64,000 nt of DNA from Macrotis lagotis (GCF_037893015.1 NC_133658.1:138923539-138987538), one strand, 5' to 3'. Counted from the first letter of the stretch, positions 52,141-63,250 are shown. The notes: generated by a model from the sequence alone, not told the origin. Made by a program: numbers and translations.

Positions 52141-53865
52141 TAAGGTTCCAATTCTACCACATTTTTATCTCCCAGATGATATCTGTCTCACCACATCTAC
52201 CCTTGTGTAACATTTAAGATTTAAATATGAACCCTATCCAATGTTAGAGATTTTATGGTTACTCATTCCTGTTTTTCTAAGTTCTTTTTGAATTTCTAAG
52301 GCCTCTCTTTACAAAATAAAGGGTTAGGGGGCTCCAAAACTTCCATTTTGATATGTATACAGTAAAGAATATGATCATAGGTACCCACATACTGGTTATT
52401 ACCACATAGGAGTACAGAGAGGGTAGGAGTTAACTAAGACCCAAAATAGCAAAAATCTATATGCATATACACTTAACCAAACTGATCTAAGTATCTTCTG
52501 GGGTTGAGAATCTCAATATTAACCCATTCGTGTGGAATCTCTCTGTCTCTGTTTGTCTCTATTTGTCTCATTTTTGTGTATGTGTCTCTTTCTGCTCTAT
52601 ACTCCCCTCACTTCATACTCACATGCAAATTGTTATAGCTCCCATATGCTGAGCTCACTCTCATTCAAGGAACTCTTCTCTCTTTCCTTCACACTAATGT
52701 GTTTTACATGGACTCAAACACTCTTACTACAATGTTGGCTCTCAGTCCCCATCTCCTCAGTCCTTCCCACCCCCAATGACCATACTCATGGTCTACTTTT
52801 TACTATCAGTGCAAGACAGGATGGTTAGATTACCCCTTCATGCAGAAAAGGACCAATTATATATAGACAACCAAAAAAAAAAAGTCCCCAGATTCCAAAG
52901 GAATTCTATAGACCCCTGTGTTTAGTCTTATCTGTCTTACTCAAGATTGATGTATTCAAAAGGTTTTTTTACCCTAAGAATTCTCAATTTGAAATTGTCT
53001 GTAAGTCCCTCTGTCTTTCTCAGTATAAAATCAAGCAACCCTTAAAAACTGAAACATTCCTTGGTTGGACTATTATTATCTGTTTAGAGTTGACCTCATT
53101 TCCCCAAGGCATACAATGAAGGGGAACCTGTGGTGACTGTGGCAGACCAAAGAACACCTTTGTCTTCTTTGAAGATGGGTAAATTTCCATGTAATTAAGG
53201 TATTAGTTTAAGGTAGATATTTATGTTTCTATTCTTGGGTAATACATAATATCTTTTTTAACCACCAGTGATATGAGTATGTCCTAACACATTTTATAAA
53301 AGCGCTGGGTATAAGTTAAAATTGCAAGCAGCTATGTCCTCCCACTTGTACCCCCTCCTTCACAAACACACCTATATATCTGGGTGCAAACCTGTAGCAT
53401 TCTTTTTCTAGCATTATCAGACTTTATTACCTAATGACCTTTATGTATAGCTTAGGCATGTGCTAGGTGACTTCTCAAAGTCTTTGTCAGGATCTGCCTT
53501 TGATGGCTCTCCCATTATTCTCCCTTTCTATCCAGGAACTACTCTCAACTAGTCTCTGCACTATTATCAGTTCTCATGCTCTGGAATTGATTCCTTTGTA
53601 ATAGATACTAGACCGGGCTAGAACCTTAACTCAGTTTCAAGTCTCATGGTTTGTCGAGTCTCCTCATGTTGAAGGCTCTAGCACTTCTCAGGTGGACATC
53701 AAAAGTCCCCAGAGTTTAAGCCAAACTCATATTCAAAACATACTCAAGCCCTACTCTTTCACAAGATTCAATGGAATAAGCATAAACAATATTTCAAGGG
53801 AGGTACCAGGATCAGTCCAAAATTCATTAACCAAGCTGTAAAATGAAGATTCCAATCCTTGGTCA

Positions 53866-53901
<36 letters not shown>

Positions 53902-54310
53902 TACACAACTAGGACATACAAACTTCAAACTTCAACAATGAGCTTGATTTTCTCACTCAAAGGCTCCAAGTTTTATAGCAGTCTTCATTCTACACCCTCA
54001 AGCACTGGCACATGGATTTCTTTGCCTTCCTGTTGTGGGAGGTGAACCCCTCCCTGTCTGTCTCTCTGGATTCCAGACTCTAACATCTATTGACTGCAAG
54101 CTCCTTAAACCCTGTTTTATGTCTTGTTTAGTCTACCTGGTTTCCTCTTCCATTATTCCACTCTAAGTGCAGATAAGCATGTGCTTCATACATATGTTTG
54201 TTCATCCAAACCTTTAGCAATCAGGAGACCATGATATTACCTTGGAAGTGAAGCAAGGTTTTAATTCAATCTAGATTCTTCTCACCACAAGAGCCTCCAA
54301 TCACTGGTTT
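52141..54310. other. 2.2 kb unresolved block between the inverted duplicates
   Basis: No gene. No family recognised, although several stretches have the look of LTR or internal ERV DNA (pyrimidine-rich 52530-52760; 'ccctctgtctttctcagtataaaatc' at 53008-53033; 'ggtgactgtggcagacc' at 53132-53148). I found no paired LTRs, primer-binding site or gag/pol motif. The 98-codon frame at 52532 is a chance frame in pyrimidine-rich DNA. An AC microsatellite lies at 53866-53898. Confidence 0.35.
53866..53898. repeat. (AC)n microsatellite
   Basis: About 16 CA units. Confidence 0.97.
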
Positions 54311-54895
54311 GATCTTTGAGAATTCTTGGATACTCTAGAGAGTTTAGGAAAGATTGGAACTGACATGGTATTATTCTCTTACCCTTGGTGTCAACTTTGG
54401 TTCACTGGCCTCAACTTTGGTATTCCTTCTTAGTTTGTGGTTCCTACCAGCTCTCCATCCTGAACTTAGTAAATAAATATTTATTTAATCTTAATTATGT
54501 ATCGAGTACCTTTGAGGAATAATAAAAAAATGGCAAAGACAGTCCCTGCCTTTGGAGAGCTCCTCTTCTAAGGGGGAAGGCACCAAACAAATAATAATGT
54601 ACAAATAAATTATATACAGGATCAATTAGAGTTAGTCTCCGAAAGATAGACCAATCTGAAGAAAGAGACAAAGGTCTTTAAAAAATCATTTGGTGATGTG
54701 TGTGTAGTGATAACAAATAAAAGGCAGAATTTCTGAGGCTTATATCTCTCTTTGGTCTGTCCAGTTTTTTTCTTTTTTAAATATTTATTTATTTATTTAT
54801 TTTGACAACAACATGCAAAGGTAGTTTTCAACATTCATTTTTTTGTAAAGCTTTGAGTTCCACATTTTTCTCCCTACCTCCCTTCCCACTTCCCT
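54311..54895 (-). repeat. inverted duplicate B (L1 tail plus flank)
   Basis: Reverse complement of 50190-50795. It has the L1 3' tail (54770-54895, antisense), then 'ggtctgtccagtttttttc', then the same flank, including 'ggcaaagacagtccctgcc' and 'gagctcctcttctaagg'. B carries its own small tandem duplication ('caactttggttcactggcctcaactttgg', 54391-54419). Similarity ends sharply near both limits, and no poly(T) marks the far end. Confidence 0.88.
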
Positions 54896-55289
54896 GTTCT
54901 TTGATTTTGCCCTTCAAAACACCATTCCCTAGTCTTATTTGTCTATGCAAGTTCACCATGTTTATCCCACACACAAGGTTGAGAAACAGATGATCCTTGG
55001 GAGTCTTTGAGTGAGCTAAGCATTATTCTGCTGCTTTCACGTCTCAGAGAATCCATCCTAGCCTCAGTGATTTCCTGGACCCTCTCTCAGCTTCACAATT
55101 GGTGCTTTTGATGTGATTCTTTCTTGGCCCTTTCCACCAGGGTTTTTTCTCCCAAGCTATGTAGGCTGATTATTGATGAAACACCATGGCTTGAATGTGG
55201 CAAATACAGTGTGCTGCTCATTCCTTACTCTTGTTCTCACTATAGCTATTACAGATGGACTTTCAAGCCTGACTGTGATTCAGACCATT
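54896..55289. other. no gene or repeat recognised
   Basis: Single-copy-like. The 102-codon frame at 55124 runs into the SINE and is a chance frame. Confidence 0.45.
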
Positions 55290-55585
55290 GTTGCTGTTTG
55301 TCTGTCATTCTTGAAAAATACATGACATCAGGGAGAAGATACCATGACAAGCTCAAGAATTGGATTTGGGGGGGGCTGCCATTTTTGTCCTCCAGGGCCA
55401 TCTGGGTCCAGTGGCCACATGGATCAGGATGACTAGAGATAGCCCTGTAGGTGAGGCAATAAGGGTTAAGTGACTTGCTCAAGATGACACAGCTAGTAAA
55501 TGTTAAATATCATATCAGATTTGAACTCAAGTCCTCCAGACTCCAGGTCTGATGATCTCTCCACTATACCATTTAGCTGCTCTTA
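55290..55585 (-). repeat. SINE with tail like the 4.4 kb RTE, antisense, full length
   Basis: Tail at left: 'tgtttgtctgtcattcttgaaaaatacatgac'; body 'ccagggccatctgggtccagtggcc', 'caggatgactagagatagccc', core 'gtgacttgctcaagatgacacagctag', head 'cctccagactccaggtctgatgatc' and 'ccactataccatttagctgc'. The head is shared with other tRNA-derived SINEs here; the tail is not BovB-like but like that of the RTE at 4.4 kb. Confidence 0.82.
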
Positions 55586-56429
55586 ATTCATACTGTGGAC
55601 ATCAGTGGGCAGCAGGGATTCCATTAGGTCAAGACATGGTATTGTTTTATACAAGGTTCATGGTTTTCAAGTACCAATAATTTACCAGCAGGTAACCAGA
55701 AGGGTCAGTCAAAAAGGTTAAATTCAAAGTACCTAAGTCATTTAAAATAAAGTTAGCCCAAATATTATTTTAAATTTTTTCTGCTGATAACTTGAATTTA
55801 CCTAATTAAGGAGATCTATGATGCCCTAGCTCTAACTTACCTGGCTATTCAATCTTGCATTCTCTCATATGTTACATAATGAATTTCACAAAAAGGGGGT
55901 TCAGATGTAATATCTATACAAAACTAAATAAAGCACAAGTCTATTTCAAATACCTTATCATTCCAATCCAAGTAATAAACCATTTTAGTTGTGCAAAAGT
56001 TCAGTGTCCAGAACTGTGAACATTTGAGGGGGGCAAATTATCTAAAACATTAGCAGCAGTAAAACAGAATGTGTTAGCTGATACACAGGTTTTCTCACCC
56101 TACTAAATTGGTCCAAAAAACCAAACAGAATTAGAGGGTTGCCATACTAAATCAGTCAACAAGCAAAATATATAAATGGATTAAATGTGTAAATGTGCAA
56201 TACTTGCCTTTTTGATACCCATCTGTTTCATCTCCAGTGCTGGACCTTGGAGAAGAACACAATGGGGAGGACTGAGGGTAGGGGAGGATAAAGGTTCTAC
56301 AACTATCCTAGCTTTATAGGTCTGGTCTGAGGCAAGAAAGGATTCCTTTCTAGAGTGGGCTAGGTTTGGATTTAGGAATCCCTTAACTTGCCTGGTACTG
56401 TATTTATCAAGAGTGTGTTTCCTCTGATT
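55586..56429. other. no gene or repeat recognised
   Basis: AT-rich single-copy-like DNA, complex, with 'acctaattaaggag' and 'ttaccagcaggtaacc' (a short palindrome at 55682-55697). Confidence 0.45.
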
Positions 56430-56672
56430 ATGAGCACATCACTTGTTGTTCAGTTGTTTCAAACTCTTCATGACTCCATTTGGAATTTTCTTGGCAAAAA
56501 TATGGAGTGGTTTTCCATTTCCTTCTCCAGATCATTTTACATGTGGAAACTCAGGCAAACAGGGTACAGTGACTTTCCCAAGATTACATAGTAAGTGTCT
56601 GAGTTCAGATTTGAATTCAGATCTCCTGACTCCAGGTCTGGCACTCTATCCACTGGGGCACTTATCTTGGTA
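56430..56672 (-). repeat. MAR1-like SINE, antisense
   Basis: 'cttgttgttcagttgtttcaaactcttcatgactcc', 'cttggcaaaaatatggagtggttttcc', 'ggtctggcactctatccactgggg'. Full length with BovB-type tail. Open frames across it are shadows. Confidence 0.9.
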
Positions 56673-57540
56673 ATAACATGTAAAATCAGTCACAACCCTC
56701 TCCCTACACTTCAGCTGCTAAGACATTATTAACTCAAGTTCAACCAGGGTCCTACTAGAAGCCTACCTTTCACCCTGATACCAACCCCCAGCACCCTTCT
56801 CTACACCTCGTAGCCCATCTGACATGGTGATGAGGCCACAGCAACTCCCAGCTCAACTCATTCCCCTCTTCCCTAGATAAATAAATCCCAGGACCCCCTC
56901 CCCCCAATCCAATTTCAGCTTCTTGGCAACCTCACCTAACACAGGTCTCTGAAACAATGTCAGAGAGCAGTCATCACAGATTAAAACTGACCATAAGCAA
57001 TAAGCCTGAGACAATCAATTGCCCCCATCTTAAACTAAATTCGGGACCCCCTTCTTGGGGACTCAGACCTCAACCCCACAGATTACATGGGACATCAGAC
57101 TTCAATGGTCATCAGTATTATACCTACCCTGCTGGAAACCTATCGAATCCCTTCTCCCCATGCATCTACTCTCAATTCAGGGTCCCATCTGAGCCCCCTT
57201 GTAACCTTGCCCACCTGCTAACAATGACCCTGGGATTTCATCATAGAAGCTAGGAGCCTCACTACCTTATAAGAGGGATCACCTAGCAGCAGCTTCCAGC
57301 TCCATCCACCCCAAACTCACCACATAAAAGGAGCATCATTCACCTACTCACAGAGAAGACCCTCCTTTACTTACCTAAGCAAATTAGGAATTAGGAAATT
57401 TCCTCTCCCGCATCAATCACTTGGGAAATCATCTACCTAAGTGTGGTCCCCCACCAGTTTCAACAAGTGGCTTCTCCTAGCAAGCAGGTTAGTTTCTCAG
57501 AGCCCTGATGACCCAGATTCCTATACCTCAATTCCCAATT
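56673..57540. other. G-poor, C/A-rich block, origin unknown
   Basis: About 870 bases strongly enriched in C and A and poor in G on the plus strand ('accaacccccagcaccc', 'ccaggaccccctcccccc', 'tccatccaccccaaactcaccac'). It has few T runs and no SINE or LINE phrases. 57035-57065 ('ttcgggacccccttcttgggg') has a short palindromic look. The 98-codon frame at 56957 is proline/serine/histidine-rich and has no domain. It may be an LTR relic or single-copy DNA. Confidence 0.4.
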
Positions 57541-57815
57541 GTGTCCACAGTACATGCTTAGTACATGTGTATCAGGAATGGATTATATGTGCATCACATC
57601 TGAGTGCATCACTGAACTAAGCACTAAAGAGATAATAAAAAAGGCACAAATGGGATTCCTGTTCTCTAGCATCCTACATTCTAAGGACAGAACCTACCAA
57701 AAACTTGAGAACAGAGATATTCATTTTTGCAAATGTGTGGGCCCTTTACCAAGAATAATAAACAAAATCTCACAAAGAGCCTCTAAGATGGGGAAGGTCT
57801 CAAGTCTGAACAAGA
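57541..57815. other. no gene or repeat recognised
   Basis: 57539-57835 is an open frame of 98 codons without a recognisable domain, and its 3' end lies at the L2 fragment. I do not accept it as a gene. Confidence 0.4.
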
Positions 57816-58020
57816 ATGCAGTGTTCATTCATTAATTCAATCAATATTAAATATCTCTTTCATGCAAAGCCCTCTGCTTGGGCCTGAGGGAGAATAAGGC
57901 ACAGTCCCTCTGCTTATTGTGTATATCAGCTAGCTGAGGAGATAAGACTGGTACATAAATCATTTGATATTAAACTTCTTCAGGACAAAGACCCTTTTCC
58001 TTACTGTAAAATAAGCACCT
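57816..58020 (-). repeat. L2 3' end, antisense
   Basis: 'ttcattcattaattcaatcaatattaaatatc', 'aagccctctgcttgggcctgaggg', 'gcacagtccctctgctt'. Followed by a sense-like L2 phrase at 57970-58000. Confidence 0.6.
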
Positions 58021-58109
58021 TGAATTGATGTTCTAGGTAGTTCTAGGTTCATGACTCTCTCTATTTCAGGAACATTCATTGAAGAAATGTCATCTCTCCA
58101 TGCAAAATG

Positions 58110-58362
58110 GTCACTGTTCTAGTCACAGAGAACACTTAAAAAGTTGAATGATGTTCTCTATCTTACTTAGGGAGCTCTCTCAGAGTAGGCAGGTACCTCT
58201 GCTCCTTTAAAATGCTCAGCCACTCAAGACTACATGAGACCTTTTCTAATCATCCCAATTGCTAATGCCCTGCCTCCCCTACAACCCTACAGTTTTAAAC
58301 TCAAATAGTTTACATAGGTATTATTTTAGTTATGTAATAAATCTAGTCTGTTGTTAATAAAT
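58110..58362 (+). repeat. L2-type 3' region, sense
   Basis: 'ctcaagactacatgagaccttttctaatcatccc', 'gctaatgccctgcctcccc' and 'aataaatctagtctgttgttaataaatg'. Confidence 0.6.
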
Positions 58363-58364
58363 GT

Positions 58365-58608
58365 TGGTGGGGGACAGTAGTTAGTATAGTAGATAGGACA
58401 CTGAGCCTGGAATCAGGAGAGACCTGAATTCAAATCCAGGCTCAGACACTCAATAGCTGTCTGATCCTAGCTAGTCACTTCATTCTGTTTGCCTCAGTTT
58501 CCTCCTCTGTAAAACAAAGTAGAGAAGGAAATAGAAAGCACTCCCTTATCTTTGCCAAGATTAACCCCAAATTGGGTCACAAAGAGTCAGTCACAACTGA
58601 ACAACAAA
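58365..58608 (+). repeat. MAR1-like SINE
   Basis: 'acagtagttagtatagtagatagg', 'cctggaatcaggagagacc', 'tctgtttgcctcagtttcctcctctg', 'tctttgccaagattaacccc', 'gggtcacaaagagtcagtcac', 'aactgaacaacaaag'. Full length, inserted in L2 3' region. Confidence 0.9.
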
Positions 58609-58699
58609 GCTGTTATTTTAGCTATGTAATGAACTAATTCTAATAATTTTATATTTATACTGTATATATGTGCAGTCCTTGTTAGCTCCCCACTATAAT

Positions 58700-58762
58700 A
58701 TCATCCCTCTCCCTCTCCCTCTCCTCTCCTCTCCTCCCCTCCCCTCCCCTCCCCTCCTTTCC
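58700..58762. repeat. pyrimidine simple repeat (CTCCC/CTCTCC)n
   Basis: CCCTCT, CTCTC and CCCCT units in succession, all pyrimidine on the plus strand. Confidence 0.95.
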
Positions 58763-59035
58763 CTTCCTTATAGTATTAAAGGATTCAAGCAAGTATTGTT
58801 TATTTCGGTCTTTTTACTACATCCCTAGTGTCTATCATAGAGCCTAGCATAGAGTAAGATACCATAAAGGTTTGTCAATTGACTGATTGTCATATGGGAC
58901 TTGAACTGTCTTAAGCTCCTTGAGTTCACAGCCAGTTTGCCATGCATTATTCTATACCAAATCTCTACACACAGAAGGCATTTAACAAATATTTGTCAAA
59001 TTGAAATAAATTACAATAAAAACTTTAGAAGTAGG
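58763..59035 (+). repeat. L2-like tails and single-copy DNA
   Basis: 'catccctagtgtctatcatagagcctagcatagag' and 'ggtttgtcaattgactgattg' are L2 terminal phrases, and 58965-59010 repeats a similar tail ('ggcatttaacaaatatttgtc'). Confidence 0.5.
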
Positions 59036-59039
59036 AGAG

Positions 59040-59295
59040 AGTGCTGCCTCTGGAGTAATGATATTGGCTATTATTTTAAAAGCACTTTAAGGTTTGCAAA
59101 GTGGTTTTCAAATATTATCTCATGGTAGGTGCTCTTATTTACTCATCTAATAGAGAATAAAACTGAGGTTGAGAGAAGTTAAATAACTTGCCCACAGTCA
59201 CAAAGCTAGGAAGCACCTCAGGCTGGATTTGAACTCAGATTTTCCTGATTCCTAGTCAGGCACTCTTTCCAAGTACACTAGCTATCTAACTCAAG
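59040..59295 (-). repeat. CORE-SINE, antisense, with LINE-like tail
   Basis: 'taaaagcactttaaggtttgcaaagtgg', 'atattatctcatgg', 'ttgcccacagtcacaaagctagg', 'tttgaactcagattttcctgattcctag', 'cactctttccaagtacactagc'. Confidence 0.85.
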
Positions 59296-59589
59296 CAAGG
59301 AAAGACTATCCAGGTTCAAGACTTTCCTCTATTCTATACCATCTGTATGTATCAGTGCTCATGGGTCAGTCAGATAGATAACTCCCTAAAACTAAGGTAC
59401 AGATAAGTTGCCAATTTGCATTTTACAGTGGTAAAATAATAGATGTTTCCATACCCAAAGATCCCCTATACTAATGAAGCCACTGGTTCAAGTCAAAAGA
59501 CCACAGACTCCTTAGGTTTGTATCTAAGGCTCTCTAAATCTGATTCAGGCTATCTAATTTCACATTACTTCCCTTAGTACTTTCTATGT
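59296..59589. other. no gene or repeat recognised
   Basis: Single-copy-like; 59455-59575 has antisense SINE-like words without order. Confidence 0.4.
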
Positions 59590-60018
59590 TGTGGTTTTTT
59601 GTTGTTCAGTTGTGTCTAACTTTTCATAACCTCATTTGGGATTTTCTTTTTTTTTAGGTTTTTGCAAGGCAAATGGGGTCAAGTGGCTTGCCCAAGGCCA
59701 CATAGCAAGGTAATTCTTAAGTGTCCGAGACCGGATTTGAACCCAGGTACTCCTGACTCCAGGGCCGGTGCTTTATCCACTGTGCCACCTAGCCGCCCCT
59801 TGGGATTTTCTTGACAAAGAAACTGGATCAGTTTGACATTTCCTTCTCCAGTTCATTTTACAGAGGAGGAAACTGAGACAAAAAAGGTTAAGTGACTTAC
59901 CCAGGATCACATAGTCTTTTAAGTGCCTAAGGTCTTAAAGAAAGATTTGACCTCAGGAAGATTATTCTTCCTGACTCTAGGTCTGGCACTCCATGCACTG
60001 AGCTACTTAGTTTCCCTG
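59590..60018 (-). repeat. MAR1-like SINE, antisense, split by a WSINE1-like SINE
   Basis: Tail 'ttgttgttcagttgtgtctaacttttcataacctc' at left; after the insert it resumes 'ttcttgacaaagaaactggatcagtttgacatttccttctcc', 'gaggaggaaactgagac', 'ggtctggcactccatgcactgagc'. Full length in two pieces. Confidence 0.9.
59649..59799 (-). repeat. WSINE1-like SINE inside MAR1-like SINE
   Basis: Antisense: 'aggtttttgcaaggcaaatgg', 'aagtggcttgcccaaggccac', 'ggtactcctgactccagggccgg', 'ccactgtgccacctagccgcccc'. Target-site duplication ttgggattttctt, perfect, at 59636-59648 and 59800-59812. Confidence 0.95.
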
Positions 60019-60069
60019 TGTTTTAGCTTACCTGGACTATTTTAGGTTTTCCCCAAATTAACATTATAT

Positions 60070-60320
60070 CTATTGCCTTCTTGAGTTCACACATGATTGT
60101 ACCTCGAATTTTCTGTCAAGAGTTAGCTCAGGTGCTATTTCCTCATTAGGGCTTTCTCTGGCCTCAAATTATTTTGTATTTATTTTTCTGTGTGCATGTT
60201 GTAATTCCCCAGTAGAGTTTAGGCTCCCTTACAATAGAGACTTTTATTTTTGCTGATTTGTATCCACAGCTCCTAGCCATTTAATAAATGTTGTTGAACT
60301 GAATTGGATTGGATTGAATA
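60070..60320 (+). repeat. L2-type 3' region and tail, sense
   Basis: 'agttagctcaggtgctatttcctcattagggctttctctgg', 'gagtttaggctcccttacaatagag', 'atccacagctcctagccatttaataaatg'. Confidence 0.65.
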
Positions 60321-60499
60321 ATGCAACCATAGAATGTAAATAGACAAGAAAGGAGGCACAAAGGACTAAGTGAATTCAATGGAACTTTCAGGAAAGCTCT
60401 CACACAGTCATTGGTATTTGATTATTTCTGGGTGGTAGTAGTGGAGGAGCAAAAAGGGTCAGGCAATCATGGAAGCCTTCTTGGAGAAGATGGCACTTG

Positions 60500-60722
60500 A
60501 GTCCAGACTTAAAGCTAGCATGGTACAGTAGACTAGAAATTAGGAAATCTGAGTCCTATTCCTCATGCTTTCACCAACTAGCTGTGAAACTTTAATTAAG
60601 CAAGTTAACTCTCCTGTCTAGGTCAGAGATTTCTCATTTGTAAAGTGATGGGGAGGGGGGAGGGAAGGTATGCATTAAGTACAGAAAACCTAAGGTTACT
60701 CCCAGCTCAATTATTCTAAATG
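60500..60722 (+). repeat. MIR-like SINE
   Basis: 'atggtacagtagactagaaattagg', 'ctagctgtgaaactttaattaagcaag', 'tttctcatttgtaaagtgatgg', 'ttactcccagctcaattattct'. Internal G-rich run at 60649-60665. Confidence 0.75.
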
Positions 60723-62079
60723 GCACCAATAATAAATTACTAGTGTTAGGCAGACATTGGATAAGCAAAGCTGCAGGAACATATGAACCATCCCACCCCT
60801 ACTCCCATGTTATAACAACATTAAGAAAGTAGGTGACTAACAGGTAAGATACAGCTTAATTTCAAGTTGTCATTTACTTTTCAGTTTATTCTCATCTGCT
60901 TTTGTCTCCTCCCCTGACATCGCTGAGGCCTTTGGCCTGCTTATTTATTCACCACCCTTCACTATAATGTTCCTATTCCTATTGGTGACTTTCTGGTACC
61001 AGTGATCTACTACCAGTGTCCCACCCTTGACCCTAACATTTGACCTTCTGACTTCACTTAGTTCATTCACCCTTACCTTTGAGGTCTCTTGACACCATTC
61101 TACATACTTCTGACTTAACCAGCACAAACCACCTAGTACCTTTGGTAGAGGGAGTGCTAAATGACCTTTTAGGAAGCATACATAATAGGGAAGAGCTTAT
61201 TCTAGGCATAAAGACCTATAAGTTTAATATGGGGCACAGGATCAAAAGAAGGGAGACCTTAGAAGTGAATCATTTCCCCCTATTTCCCAATTCCTGCCTC
61301 CGCAATGTTTTGTCTTGTTTTTCCTGGGATATATACCTTTTTAGACATCATAAACTTGGGATAATTGGGGGAAGAACACCCTAAGCAAAATAAGCAATAA
61401 ATCATAAAGAAACTCTAACTCTCACAGATTTCCAAATAGTAGAATTGGATCAAGTTGTTCATTCCTTTAGTTTTGCAAACTAGTTAATTCAGTTCACAGA
61501 TGGGAAATACCTCATCCAAGAACACACTACTTCTAACTGAACCCAGTCTTTAACCTAGGTTTTTTTACTCATTTAAATGTCTACCCTCCCATAACCTCAC
61601 CCTGTCAGCCTTCTTCCGACTCCTTTTCAACCCTTTCCAGCTCTTCTCACCTCCCTGTTCCTTCATTCCTTTCATATTTCTCCTTGTCTTTCCATAATTC
61701 TAAACCTTGTCTTTTGCTCCACCGAGATGAGTCTAGAGAAGCTAAGGTTTGGATTATCAGTCTAGTGGCCATGCTCTCTCAGCCATGAGATTGAGACTGC
61801 AAACCAGACTTCTTGCCACCTTGGTTTTTATTCATACAGAGGGCTTTCCTATCATCCAGTGTTAGTTAAGTAAAAGTTGCCCCTTTGTTCCTACCTAAGA
61901 GACTTGATCAGAAGTTCAGCTCTCCCAGTGCTGCAACTCCAATCAGAGGCATATGCTTCCCAGAAGCCTCCAGAAGCATAATAAAAAAAGTTTCCTGATT
62001 GCAGGAAAAAGTCTGCAGCACCTCTCCTTCTGGCCCACCCCTCAGCCCCTGCCTTCTGCACCACCACCCCAGCCCAGTT
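60723..62079. other. mostly single-copy DNA
   Basis: No gene accepted. Overlapping short frames at 60945-61384 and 61891-62189 on both strands have no domain. 61440-61570 contains weak antisense SINE words ('ttcacagatgggaaatacc', 'aagaacacactac'). Confidence 0.45.
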
Positions 62080-62450
62080 TTCAAAGGCCACCCTTAGACA
62101 AAGCAAGTGACACTGAAAACAGCCATCTCCCCCCTGCCTGCCCACTGATAATAATGGGCCAAGACACTTTTATTATCATTATTAATTAGCACTTTCAAGC
62201 AATGGAATTAAATCAATATGGTGGACTGAAACTAATTTTAACAAGCCATTGAGATCAATCATTGGGACTTTTATCTACATAAATGCCACTAAACTCAGCT
62301 CGTTAGTGTAACATTAGCTGGAAAGAAAAAGAAGGGAGACTGGCGGGGTTTTAATTAGGAAGACATAAACCGAGCCACAATTTTTCTTCTTTGATTTGCT
62401 TTTAATCTCGTCTGCATAGCTCTTCTAGTGCTGCCCAGTCTGATTATCAG
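62080..62450. other. repeat-free block, candidate conserved non-coding DNA
   Basis: Complex DNA with many intact AT-core motifs: 'actgataataatggg', 'cattattaattagcac', 'ggaattaaatcaatatgg', 'ggggttttaattaggaag', 'ttgcttttaatctcg', 'tctgattatcag'. Also 'gagatcaatcattgggac'. No repeat recognised. Dense TAAT and GATTA words in otherwise complex DNA fit an enhancer. Flanking frames have no domain. Confidence 0.45.
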
Positions 62451-63049
62451 TCCCAGACCTCTTCAGTGGGAAGGGGAGGAGACTAAAGAGGAGAAAAGAA
62501 GGGCAAGTGTGGAGAGGTTCTTGCCACCCCACTCCATTCTCCCTACAAAAGGACTGCTCTTCCCTGTTCCCAAATCTCTGTGATTGCCATACAGGGTGTC
62601 TAAGCCAGGAAACCAAGGACAACCTGGACACCATTCCCAGTTTTCTCGACCAAGAGTGACTACTGGGAACTCAGAGTGTCTTGATAAGCATTTAGATATG
62701 CCACTTCCTAAGTGCCCCCATTTTTCATGGAAAGTATCAAATTTAAAGCCAGAAAAATCTAGGTCCAAGTCCCAGTTCCATTTCTTGCAGAAGGATCTTA
62801 GGATAGTTTTCCCTCCACACCTAGCAAATGGTAGGCTTTCAGATATTTATGGATTGACTAAGTCTCAGCCCTGCCCTACTAACTCTGTCAATCTGTCATG
62901 CTTCCAATTAACTAATTAGCAGCTTCCATAGATGGGCCAGTGCTAGACTGAAAAGGTGCAATGACCTTCTCAGCTCCATCAAGAAACAAACCTCCTTAAC
63001 TGTGTCTTTATTTGAGCTGTTTCCTGTACCTACTGTTGATTACTCTTCT
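62451..63049. other. no gene accepted
   Basis: Frames at 62425-62768 (minus) and 62584-62919 (plus, 111 codons) overlap on opposite strands. Neither shows a domain. 62735-62830 has SINE-like words ('aaatctaggtccaagtcccagttcc'). Confidence 0.4.
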
Positions 63050-63250
63050 CTCTGCCTATCCAATCCGACACAACCTTAAGAGCCTACTTGCTGCCTTTCA
63101 CAAAGTCTTCTCTGCTCCCATTCATTCACATTGATCTCTGTCTTTTCTGAACTCTTAATGCACTTATATAGTCTTGAAACTCCTAATTCCCTCATTGTAA
63201 TTACCATTTATTTTGGTAATTAACCATATACAGATTTGCCTCATTCATCT
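63050..63250 (+). repeat. L2-type 3' region, sense
   Basis: 'cctacttgctgcctttcacaaagtcttctctgctccc', 'tgcacttatatagtcttgaaactcctaattccctca'. Confidence 0.55.

Noticed and set aside
52141..54310. Endogenous retrovirus
   Set aside because: Some LTR-like composition, but no paired LTRs, primer-binding site, polypurine tract or gag/pol motif could be found.
62584..62919. 111-codon frame near the right end
   Set aside because: No domain, and an overlapping minus frame of 101 codons in the same DNA. Composition is ordinary, and there are no start or splice signals to favour it.
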